Of a DNA stretch of 35,048 nt, positions 1 through 5,710 are shown piece after piece (position 1 is the first letter of the stretch; each line of letters starts with the position of its first letter). This DNA comes from Mycobacteriales bacterium (GTDB taxonomy: Bacteria > Actinomycetota > Actinomycetes > Mycobacteriales > SCTD01), in assembly GCA_040902655.1 (NCBI GenBank), contig JBBDWV010000017.1:126509-161556 (forward strand). Direction: 5' to 3'. A model generated the notes under the pieces. That model did not search any database, had not been told where the DNA came from, and worked only from the letters and a program-made list of their open reading frames with translations. The translations under genes and the position numbers were made by a program.

Positions 1-363
1 TGGGAGCAGCTGCCCGCGCACTACGACGCCGGCGACGTCTTCGCGATGCCCTGCCGCACCCGCCGCGCCGGGCTGGACGTCGAGGGGCTGGGCATCGTCT
101 TCCTCGAGGCGGCCGCGACCGGGCTGCCCGTGGTGGCCGGTCGCTCCGGCGGCTCGCCCGACGCCGTCCTGGACGGCGAGACCGGCCAGCTCGTCGACGG
201 CCGCTCGGTGCCGGCGGTGGCCTGCACCGTCACCGACCTGCTGCAGGATCCGGTACGCGCCCGCGCGATGGGGCAGGCCGGCCGCGAGTGGGTCGAGCGC
301 GAGTGGCGCTGGGACGTGCTGGCCGGCCGGCTGCGTGCCCTGCTGGCCGGCAGCGCCGCCTGA
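1..363 (+). CDS. pimB: GDP-mannose-dependent PI mannosyltransferase, C-terminal part (PimB'-like)
   Basis: The frame is open from base 1, so only the last 120 residues of a GT-B (family GT4) glycosyltransferase are present. The segment holds the nucleotide-sugar-binding half. It has a G-L-D-V-E-G-L-G-I-V-F-L-E stretch, with the E-x7-E pattern of retaining GT4 enzymes, then GLPVVAGRSGGSPDAV and a helical C-terminus. PRT/CRT-R-x-G-L-D-V-E-G-L-G is typical of actinobacterial PimB', which adds the second mannose to phosphatidylinositol mannoside on the inner membrane face. This is family knowledge, and another GT4 mannosyltransferase is possible. It converges on the small gene at 368-586 with a gap of only 4 bases. 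Confidence 0.8.
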   Translation, partial: WEQLPAHYDAGDVFAMPCRTRRAGLDVEGLGIVFLEAAATGLPVVAGRSGGSPDAVLDGETGQLVDGRSVPAVACTVTDLLQDPVRARAMGQAGREWVEREWRWDVLAGRLRALLAGSAA

Positions 364-367
364 CGTC

Positions 368-586
368 TCACCCCGCGGCGGTGTCCTTGCGGTAGCGGGC
401 GATGCGGTCGCGCAACCCGTCGGGCACCGGCCGGCCGGCGCGCTCGAGATCGTCGGCCCACAGCTCGGCGGCGTCGGCCCAGTGCGCCTCGGCGCTGGCG
501 ATCCGGGGGTCGTCCCCGCTGCCCTGCGCCCGGGTGAGCTCGGCGTCGGCTGCGCGGAAAGCGTCTTCGCTGCTGGTCTGCGACAT
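368..586 (-). CDS. small charged hypothetical protein (72 aa)
   Basis: A 72-residue protein rich in Ala, Asp, Glu and Arg, with no signal peptide and no cysteine. It looks mostly helical (AEAHWADAAELWADDLERAG, then a basic C-terminus). I do not recognise the family. The start is the ATG at 584-586, and there is no clear ribosome site. A CATACT hexamer lies at 594-599 on the minus strand, so the message may be leaderless. A much longer minus frame runs on upstream through the regulator genes, but it has no protein-like character there and is rejected as a shadow. The gene is divergent from the response regulator at 683. Confidence 0.6.
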   Translation of the reverse strand: MSQTSSEDAFRAADAELTRAQGSGDDPRIASAEAHWADAAELWADDLERAGRPVPDGLRDRIARYRKDTAAG

Positions 587-682
587 GCCGTGCAGTATGC
601 GCGTCGGCGGGCGAAGCCGTCGCGCCCGACCTGACGCGGCGGTGAGTAGGTGTCGTGAGCCTTTAGATTCGTCCGCCGTTTC

Positions 683-1375
683 GTGCAGACTCGGCGCGTG
701 CCACCTGCTCCCGCCCGGATCCTGCTCGTGGAGGACGACGCGCCCATCCGGCAGGCGCTGGAGGCGGTGCTGCGGGCCGAGGGGTACGAGGTCGAGGCCC
801 AGCCGGACGGCTCCCGGGCCGAGAGGGTCGCGTCGAGCTTCTGCCCGGACCTGGCCCTGCTCGACGTGCGGCTGCAGCCCGGGCCCGACGGCTTCACGGT
901 CTGCCGGCAGCTGCGCCGCAGCCGCGACCTGCCGGTCATCTTCCTGACTGCCGCCGAGTCCATCGACGACCGGCTGGAGGGATTCCGGGTGGGCGGCGAC
1001 GACTACCTGGTCAAGCCGTACGAAGCCCGCGAGCTGCTGGCCCGCGTCGAGGCGCTGCTGCGCCGGTCCGGTCTGCCCGGTTCCGCGGTGCTGACCGTCG
1101 GGGCGGTGACCATCGACCCCCGCGCGGAAGCGGTCGCCGTCGACGGTGAGCCGGTCGAGCTGACCCGGATCGAGTTCGACCTGCTGCTCGCGCTGGCGCA
1201 GCGCCGCGGGCAGGTGATGTCCAAGGTGCAGCTGCTGACCCGGGTCTGGGGCTTCGACCGCATCGACACCAACCTCGTCGAGGTGCACGTCAGCTCGCTG
1301 CGGCGCAAGCTCGAGGCGGTCGGGCCGCGGGTGGTGCATACGGCGCGTGGTATCGGCTATGTGCTGCGCGGCTGA
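683..1375 (+). CDS. OmpR/PhoP-family response regulator
   Basis: A 230-residue two-component DNA-binding regulator. The receiver domain spans about residues 12-125, with the acidic pair E17/D18-D19, phospho-acceptor D61 (in LALLDVRLQ), T89 and K111 (in DYLVKPYEA). A winged-helix domain follows at about 135-230, with the usual ELTRIEFDLL and VHVSSLRRKLE stretches and a terminal GIGYVLRG. The start is GTG 683, and GTG 698 is an alternative. No ATG is available. The kinase at 1359 overlaps its 3' end, so the two are co-transcribed. I infer that this is the protein that binds the 11-bp CTTCAG direct repeats found upstream of the surface-protein genes. Members of this family commonly bind such repeats, but the link is not proven here. 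A TAGATT element at 665-670 could be its -10. No CTTCAG pair precedes the gene, so it is probably not autoregulated through that motif. Confidence 0.93.
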   Translation: MQTRRVPPAPARILLVEDDAPIRQALEAVLRAEGYEVEAQPDGSRAERVASSFCPDLALLDVRLQPGPDGFTVCRQLRRSRDLPVIFLTAAESIDDRLEGFRVGGDDYLVKPYEARELLARVEALLRRSGLPGSAVLTVGAVTIDPRAEAVAVDGEPVELTRIEFDLLLALAQRRGQVMSKVQLLTRVWGFDRIDTNLVEVHVSSLRRKLEAVGPRVVHTARGIGYVLRG

Positions 1376-2135
1376 TCGCCGGGGCACGCCGCCGACTGCG
1401 GGCGGCGGCCACTCCCTGCAGCCAGAGCTGACGGAGACCGTCGCCGCCCTGCAGAAGGCATTGGACGAGGCCACCGCCGCGGAGGCAGGTGGGAAGCAGT
1501 TCCTCGCCGACGCCGCCCGGCACCTGCACGCGCCGGTGAGCAGCATCCAAGACGGCGTGCAGGCGCTGCTGTACGGGTCGGTGGGGGAGGAGCGCGAACG
1601 GCTGTTGGCCGGCCTGGTCCGGGAGGCCGCCCGCGGCGCGCGGCTGGTGACCTCGTTGCTGCGGCTGGCCCGGCTCGATGCCGGCGAGCAGCTCGCGCCG
1701 GCGCCGTGCGACCTGGTCGGCGTCTGCACCACCCAGGCCGACCGGATCCGCCTGCGCTCCCCGCACCTGCTCGTCCACTTCCTCGCCCAGCCGCCGCTTC
1801 CGGCCGCGCCGCACCTGGACGGGCAGGCGGTACGGGAGATCCTGACCGAGCTGCTCGACAACGCCCGGCGGCATGCCACCAGCCGGATCATCGTCAACGT
1901 CGCGGCACCCGACGACCGGGTCGAGATCCGGGTGTGCGACGACGGCCCCGGCCTGCCGGCCGGCACGGCCGAGCGGGCCTTCGACCGCTTCACCAGCTTC
2001 GACGGACTGGAGGGCCCCGGGCTGGGGCTGTCCATCGCGCGGGAGCTGGCCCGCCTGCATGGGGGAGACCTCCACTACGAGGACGGGGCCTTCGTCCTGC
2101 GCCTGCCGGTCCAGCTCGAGGCGCCACCGGGCTGA
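1359..2135 (+). CDS. soluble sensor histidine kinase with degenerate H-box
   Basis: About 258 residues without any membrane segment or sensor domain: a short coiled N-terminus, a DHp region (about 45-110) and an HATPase domain (about 140-250). The ATP-binding boxes are complete: N-box (REILTELLDNARRH), G1 (CDDGPGLPAG), F-box (FDRFTSF) and G2 (GPGLGLSIA). The H-box is abnormal. It reads FLADAARHLHAPV, where the paralogue at 17453 and the family have FLADAAHQLRTPL. The canonical His position is therefore Arg54, with His55 and His57 nearby, and the Thr is Ala. It may be a poor autokinase, a phosphatase, or a heterodimer partner of the second kinase. The ATG at 1359 lies inside the regulator gene (17-base overlap), and GTG 1347 is an alternative start. 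It converges with the cupredoxin gene. Confidence 0.85.
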   Translation: MCCAADRRGTPPTAGGGHSLQPELTETVAALQKALDEATAAEAGGKQFLADAARHLHAPVSSIQDGVQALLYGSVGEERERLLAGLVREAARGARLVTSLLRLARLDAGEQLAPAPCDLVGVCTTQADRIRLRSPHLLVHFLAQPPLPAAPHLDGQAVREILTELLDNARRHATSRIIVNVAAPDDRVEIRVCDDGPGLPAGTAERAFDRFTSFDGLEGPGLGLSIARELARLHGGDLHYEDGAFVLRLPVQLEAPPG

Positions 2136-2180
2136 GCGACCGTGCGGGCACCCGCGCTCGCAGGTCGGTCACCTGCCAGC

Positions 2181-2672
2181 TCAGGTGGGGGCCGCCTCGG
2201 GGGTGCGGAACTCCGTGGCCATCCCCTTCTTGGAGTGCGGCTCGCCGTCGGCGTCGACGACGGTGCAGATCATCGCGTACCGCTGTCCGGGCAGCAGGTT
2301 GACGGCGAACGTTCCGGTGTCACCGGGCGGCCGGTCGTAGATGCCGGCGTAGGGCTCGACCAGCCGGCGTTTGGTCCCGCGGATCTGTTCCTGGATCGGT
2401 GGGAGGTCCTCGGGCAGCGGGATCAGGACCAGGTTGTGCGGGGACCGGCCGGCGTTGGTGAGCCGGAAGACCACCCGGCCGGCCGGGACCGGGGTGGCGA
2501 ACTCGAAGCGATGGTCCACCATCTGCACCTCGACCACCGCGGCCGCCGCCGGGGCGGCTGGCCGGCTTGCGGCGGCGGTCCCCCCGGTGCCGGGGGCGCA
2601 GCCGGTCAGGGTCAGAGCCAGGAGCCCGAGCAGCCCGAACGGCCAGCGCCCTCGGAGGGGCTGCCGGTTCAT
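2181..2672 (-). CDS. cupredoxin-like lipoprotein 1
   Basis: A 163-residue exported protein. Residues 1-25 form a lipoprotein signal with lipobox LTGC (Cys25), followed by an Ala/Pro linker and a cupredoxin-like beta-sandwich (about 45-158). Possible type 1 copper ligands are His in SPHNLVLI, Cys in AMICTVV, His in GEPHSKKGM and the Met of the same stretch, giving H...C-x9-H-x4-M. The same four residues and spacings occur in the paralogue at 7285. Copper binding is inferred from this pattern, and the long C-x9-H loop differs from plastocyanin (C-x2-H) and azurin (C-x4-H). The start ATG overlaps the stop of BNR protein 1 (ATGA, 2669-2672), so the two are translationally coupled. A membrane-anchored electron carrier or copper chaperone working with the propeller is plausible. 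Confidence 0.85.
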   Translation of the reverse strand: MNRQPLRGRWPFGLLGLLALTLTGCAPGTGGTAAASRPAAPAAAAVVEVQMVDHRFEFATPVPAGRVVFRLTNAGRSPHNLVLIPLPEDLPPIQEQIRGTKRRLVEPYAGIYDRPPGDTGTFAVNLLPGQRYAMICTVVDADGEPHSKKGMATEFRTPEAAPT

Positions 2673-4237
2673 GTCGCCACGACCGGCTGCCCGGCGGTGT
2701 CGGGTCGGCGGCGCCGGCCGGCGATCAGCCCGAGTGCCCCGGCGCCGACCAGCACGGCCCCCGCGGGTACGGCGTAGGAACGGCCGGTACGGGGCAGCTC
2801 GACAGTCGCGGTGAACACGTCCTGCCCGGTGCTGTCCGGCCGGGAGTTGCGGGTGTCGCCCCAGGCGGCCAGTGCGCCGCCCGGGCCGGACAGCAGCCCC
2901 AGCCGGGAGCCGAACTCGGCCCGGCCCATCGCCGAGGGATTGGCGTAGTGCTGGCCCACCAGCGAGCTGGAGGCGTGCCGGCTCAACTTCACGTTCGGCG
3001 CCCAGCTGCGGCCACCGTCGGTGGAGAAGGTGAGGTAGGCGTAGTTCAGGCCGTTGGAGGGGTGCCCGCGCCGGTCGTGGAACACCGCGTCCAGGCGGCC
3101 CTGCGGTGAGAAGTCCAGCTGCGGGGTGAACTGGCTCAGCCCGTTCCCGACCTCGTCGTCATTGAGCCGCTGCGCCTTTAGCCAGCTGCGGCCACGGTCG
3201 TCGGAGCAGCGGGCCAGCACGTCGGCGTCGCCGGAGCGGCCGTCGGCCCAGGCGACGCAGACCTGCTCGCCGTGCACGGCCAGCGCCGGTGGCGTCATGG
3301 TGAAGATGAGCAGCACCCGCTCATACGGCACCACCGCGTCCTCGACCACCGATGCCTCATCGAAACGCTCGCCGCCGTCGGTGGAACTGGCCAGCACCAC
3401 CGACCAGGGCTCCTGCCACACCGGCCCTTCCAGGCCCTGGTAGTCCACCGCGTCACGGCCCAGGTCGTAATAGCCGACGTGCACGCTGTGGTCCGGACCC
3501 AGCGCCAGCGCCGGGGCCACCACCCGGTCCCGCTGCGCGTCGCTGACCTGCACTGGCTCGGAGAAGCTCTGGCCGCCGTCGTCGGAGTGCGCCGACATGA
3601 TCGGGTTCGGCGGCGCCGGGAAGCCGCCCAGCGGCGGGTCCGCGGTGACCGCGATCCACACCAGATGCATCCGCCCCGCCTCGCCCAGATCAGGGTCGAT
3701 CGCCATCCGGACGGCGAAGCTCAGCGGACCGAGCACCCGGCGCGGTGGGCTGAACGTGCGTCCACGGTCCTCCGAGCTGGTCAGGAACGCCCCCATCGGC
3801 TCGTTGCCCCGCCCGGCCAGCCCCACGAACAGGTAGTACAGCCGGCCGTCGCGGTCGAACGCGACCTCCGGCGCATAGCACTTCTCCGCCCCCTCCGGCA
3901 GCACCCGCACCGGCACGACCGGCGCCCAGCTGCGCCCGCCGTCCCCCGAGACGTGCAGCGCGCAGCTGAAGTCCGGCGCGTCCAGCCGGTTCGCCAACGC
4001 CACGAACTGCCGGTCACCCGGGTCCGCGACGAGCACCGGAGAGTTGTTCGCCGGCGCGACGCTGCGGTCCATCGCCGTGACCGGAACCTCCTGGCCCACC
4101 CGGGCACCTGGTGCGCTGGCCGCCGAATCTCTCGGCAGCAATCCGCTGGTCAGCAGCACCACCCCGGCGAGCACCGCCACGGCACTGGCGAGAGCGAGCA
4201 CCCGGCGGCTGCGGCGAGCTACCGCACGTGCACCCAT
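2669..4237 (-). CDS. BNR/Asp-box beta-propeller surface protein 1 with LPRTG sorting signal
   Basis: A 522-residue protein: basic N-terminus plus a signal segment (about 12-32), a propeller (about 50-475) and a cell-wall-sorting-like C-terminus. Six Asp-boxes of the form S-x-D-x-G-x-[ST]-[WF] are visible, including SGDGGRSW, SEDRGRTF, SDDGGQSF, STDGGERF, SDDRGRSW and STDGGRSW, which fits a six-bladed fold. LPRTG at residues 481-485 (2783-2797) is followed by a hydrophobic helix and RRRR, as in sortase substrates. No sialidase FRIP motif is seen, so glycosidase activity is not claimed. Conserved Cys in DAPDFSCA and EKCYAPE recur in the two paralogues (5711 and 25135 genes). The start is the ATG at 4235-4237, since upstream codons run into the hairpin leader. 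It is coupled to the cupredoxin gene downstream. Confidence 0.88.
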   Translation of the reverse strand: MGARAVARRSRRVLALASAVAVLAGVVLLTSGLLPRDSAASAPGARVGQEVPVTAMDRSVAPANNSPVLVADPGDRQFVALANRLDAPDFSCALHVSGDGGRSWAPVVPVRVLPEGAEKCYAPEVAFDRDGRLYYLFVGLAGRGNEPMGAFLTSSEDRGRTFSPPRRVLGPLSFAVRMAIDPDLGEAGRMHLVWIAVTADPPLGGFPAPPNPIMSAHSDDGGQSFSEPVQVSDAQRDRVVAPALALGPDHSVHVGYYDLGRDAVDYQGLEGPVWQEPWSVVLASSTDGGERFDEASVVEDAVVPYERVLLIFTMTPPALAVHGEQVCVAWADGRSGDADVLARCSDDRGRSWLKAQRLNDDEVGNGLSQFTPQLDFSPQGRLDAVFHDRRGHPSNGLNYAYLTFSTDGGRSWAPNVKLSRHASSSLVGQHYANPSAMGRAEFGSRLGLLSGPGGALAAWGDTRNSRPDSTGQDVFTATVELPRTGRSYAVPAGAVLVGAGALGLIAGRRRRPDTAGQPVVAT

Positions 4238-4292
4238 ATATTTCAGCCTGTCAGTCTTGGTCAAGCGGAAGAAGCGCAAGAGCGGAAAAGCA

Positions 4293-4334
4293 GCAGTTGA
4301 CGGCCCGGCGGGGACCCGCCAGGCCGTCAACTGC
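4293..4334 (-). terminator. strong intrinsic terminator/attenuator hairpin
   Basis: A perfect 13-bp inverted repeat (GCAGTTGACGGCC at 4293-4305 and its complement at 4322-4334) encloses a further 5-bp GC stem with a GGAC loop. On the minus strand the stem is followed by TGCTTTTCC. It lies 15 bases past the stop of the five-Cys gene (4350) and about 55 bases before the BNR1 start. It would end or reduce transcription between them, giving high expression of the first gene and lower read-through into BNR1-cupredoxin. Confidence 0.75.
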
Positions 4335-4349
4335 GGAGCTGTGGTGTCT

Positions 4350-4895
4350 CTAGAGCGACAGCAGCCGGTACGGGGCGAGCATGCCCTTTCCATCGGCCCC
4401 GACGCAGAAGTTGGCAGCCTCACCCGTCGGTGGGTAGTAGTCCGTCCCGGCGGGGTCCCCCAGAGTTCCGGTCCAGGAGCCAGACCCGTCCACGACAGTC
4501 ATGGCGCCCAGGATCGTCGTCGTATCGGAGTTGTCGCTGAGGAAGCACCCGGTGCCGGAGATCATGGTCCACTGGGTGCCGTCGAAGGTGTAGGACTTCT
4601 CGTTGTTGTAGCGGACCTCGTACAGGCCGTCCGGCAACTGGTGGGGCTTGTTGTTGCACGTCGCCGGGGCGACGGAGGCGGTGATCGAGTCGGCCAGGTG
4701 GCCGGCGGCGGCCGTGGTCGGCTGCGTACAGTAGGCATGGGAGTTGCCAGTGCCCACAACGGTGACGTCGCCGTCGTGACCGTCCACCGTCATCTGCCCG
4801 ATGAACGTCACGCACGCAAACGCTGTGCCGCCCATCGCCATCAGTGCCGCTCCCACGGCGGACGCGAACAGCGTCCCTCTGCGGTAGTTCTTCAA
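4350..4895 (-). CDS. small secreted five-cysteine protein 1 (mature N-terminal Cys)
   Basis: A 181-residue protein with a signal peptide (1-27, ending TAFA) and a mature chain predicted to begin with Cys28 (ACVTFIGQMTV). The mature protein has five cysteines, at the N-terminus and in HAYC, PATC, GTGC and ANFC. The same five, in the same order, occur in the paralogue at 7910. The -3/-2/-1 residues A-F-A fit signal peptidase I better than a lipobox. There is no membrane segment, and I do not recognise the family. The start is TTG 4893-4895, 4 bases after a strong GGAGG. No in-frame ATG exists. An overlapping mini-frame (ATG GAG GAA CCT TGA) ends on this TTG. The gene is driven by the minus-strand CTTCAGG promoter (4951-4983) and ended by the hairpin at 4293-4334. 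Confidence 0.78.
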   Translation of the reverse strand: MKNYRRGTLFASAVGAALMAMGGTAFACVTFIGQMTVDGHDGDVTVVGTGNSHAYCTQPTTAAAGHLADSITASVAPATCNNKPHQLPDGLYEVRYNNEKSYTFDGTQWTMISGTGCFLSDNSDTTTILGAMTVVDGSGSWTGTLGDPAGTDYYPPTGEAANFCVGADGKGMLAPYRLLSL

Positions 4896-4950
4896 GGTTC
4901 CTCCATCAGATCAGATCTGGGATGGACCGACCGATCCAGCCTCATTTCTG

Positions 4951-4983
4951 ACCGTACGGGCGTTTCCTGAAGATAGCCTGAAG
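4951..4983 (-). promoter_or_regulatory. CTTCAGG direct-repeat promoter for five-Cys gene 1
   Basis: On the minus strand, CTTCAGG copies lie at 4977-4983 and 4966-4972 (11-bp period, spacer CTAT). They are followed by 9 nt and the -10-like TACGGT (4951-4956). The expected transcript start is near 4944, about 49 bases before the TTG start. This is one half of the large palindrome shared with the plus-strand promoter. The repeat occupies the -35 position, as expected for activation by an OmpR-type regulator. Confidence 0.72.
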
Positions 4984-5012
4984 ATCCAACATCTTCAGGC
5001 TATCTTCAGGAA
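4964..5012. repeat. perfect 22-bp inverted repeat, divergent operator
   Basis: Arms 4964-4985 and 4991-5012 are exact reverse complements around a CCAAC centre. Each arm contains two CTTCAGG copies 11 bp apart, so four regulator half-sites lie symmetrically between two divergent genes (4895 minus, 5071 plus). I read it as a shared activator site. No T-run follows either side, so a terminator is unlikely. Confidence 0.85.
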
Positions 5013-5025
5013 CCGGCTCTAAGTT
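4993..5025 (+). promoter_or_regulatory. CTTCAGG direct-repeat promoter for the 5071 gene set
   Basis: CTTCAGG copies lie at 4993-4999 and 5004-5010 (spacer CTAT), then 9 nt and TAAGTT at 5020-5025. The expected transcript start is near 5032, leaving a 39-base leader with a GGGAG ribosome site before ATG 5071. Confidence 0.75.
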
Positions 5026-5070
5026 CGTCTCAGAAGCAGCAGCGGGCTGCCGGTCAGGACAGGGAGCACC

Positions 5071-5619
5071 ATGAACATGCGGCGCATGAGCTTTGGGGTT
5101 GTGGGGATCAGCGTGGCTGGTCTGATGTGGGTGAGCGCGGCCTTCGCGTGCAGCCCGTTGCCGAAGGTGTCCTCGGTGTCCCCGGAGTCCGGCGCGCCGG
5201 GTGAGACTGTGCAGGTGGAGGGTGAGGTGCGCACGGGTGCACCGGTCGAGATCCGCTGGAACGGTGTGGGCGGTGAGTTGCTGGCGGTGAGCCGGGTCGG
5301 CGGTGACGGCATGTTGTCGGTGCCGGTGAGGATCCCTGACGTGAGCCCAGGTATCTACTCCCTGACGCTGGTCACCAGCGACGTCGGGGTAGCTCGCACG
5401 GCGGTGGAGGTCACCGCACCGGGCGGTTCGCTGCCCGTGGCGGCCCCGCAGCTGTGGCCGACGAGCCTGGCCGCTCAGCCGCTGGACGCGGCGTCAGCAT
5501 CTAACGGGGTCAGCTCACTGGGGGTGGCGTTGCTCGGGGTGGGCCTGGTCGGTTTGTTCGCCGGCACGACCGTGGCGGTCGCCCGTACCCGCCGGGTCCC
5601 CGCCGGCCCGCGCTCGTAA
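5071..5619 (+). CDS. small IPT/TIG-like membrane-anchored surface protein 1
   Basis: A 182-residue protein with a signal peptide (1-26, ending AAFA), a mature chain from Cys27 (ACSPLPKVSSV), one Ig-like IPT/TIG-type domain (about 30-118, with GAPGETVQVEG and APVEIRWNG), a linker, and a C-terminal membrane helix (about 147-170) with a basic tail. The paralogue at 16900 shares the A-x-A-C processing site, the APVEIRWNG stretch and the same C-terminal layout. IPT domains usually mediate binding or scaffolding, and no enzyme motif is visible. The start ATG follows a GGGAG site. It is the first gene after the plus-strand CTTCAGG promoter, and BNR2 follows after 91 bases, probably in the same transcript. 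Confidence 0.8.
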   Translation: MNMRRMSFGVVGISVAGLMWVSAAFACSPLPKVSSVSPESGAPGETVQVEGEVRTGAPVEIRWNGVGGELLAVSRVGGDGMLSVPVRIPDVSPGIYSLTLVTSDVGVARTAVEVTAPGGSLPVAAPQLWPTSLAAQPLDAASASNGVSSLGVALLGVGLVGLFAGTTVAVARTRRVPAGPRS

Positions 5620-5710
5620 GCCGACAGCCGGGCCGGACGTGCGCCGCCGCTGACGTGCTCACCCAGGAGCTTTCCTGTCCAGCGCCACCAGGCACGTCGA
5701 GGGTGCGGAG

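Noticed and set aside
368-2035. Long minus-strand open frame across the regulator and kinase genes
   Set aside because: Only the last 72 codons (368-586) look protein-like. The rest is antisense to a clear response regulator and kinase in high-GC DNA.
2669-4237. BNR proteins as active sialidases
   Set aside because: Asp-boxes occur in many propellers. No FRIP motif or arginine triad could be recognised in any of the three.
4964-5012. Palindrome as a bidirectional terminator
   Set aside because: It lies between divergent gene starts, has no T-runs, and contains the repeat pairs seen at four other promoters.
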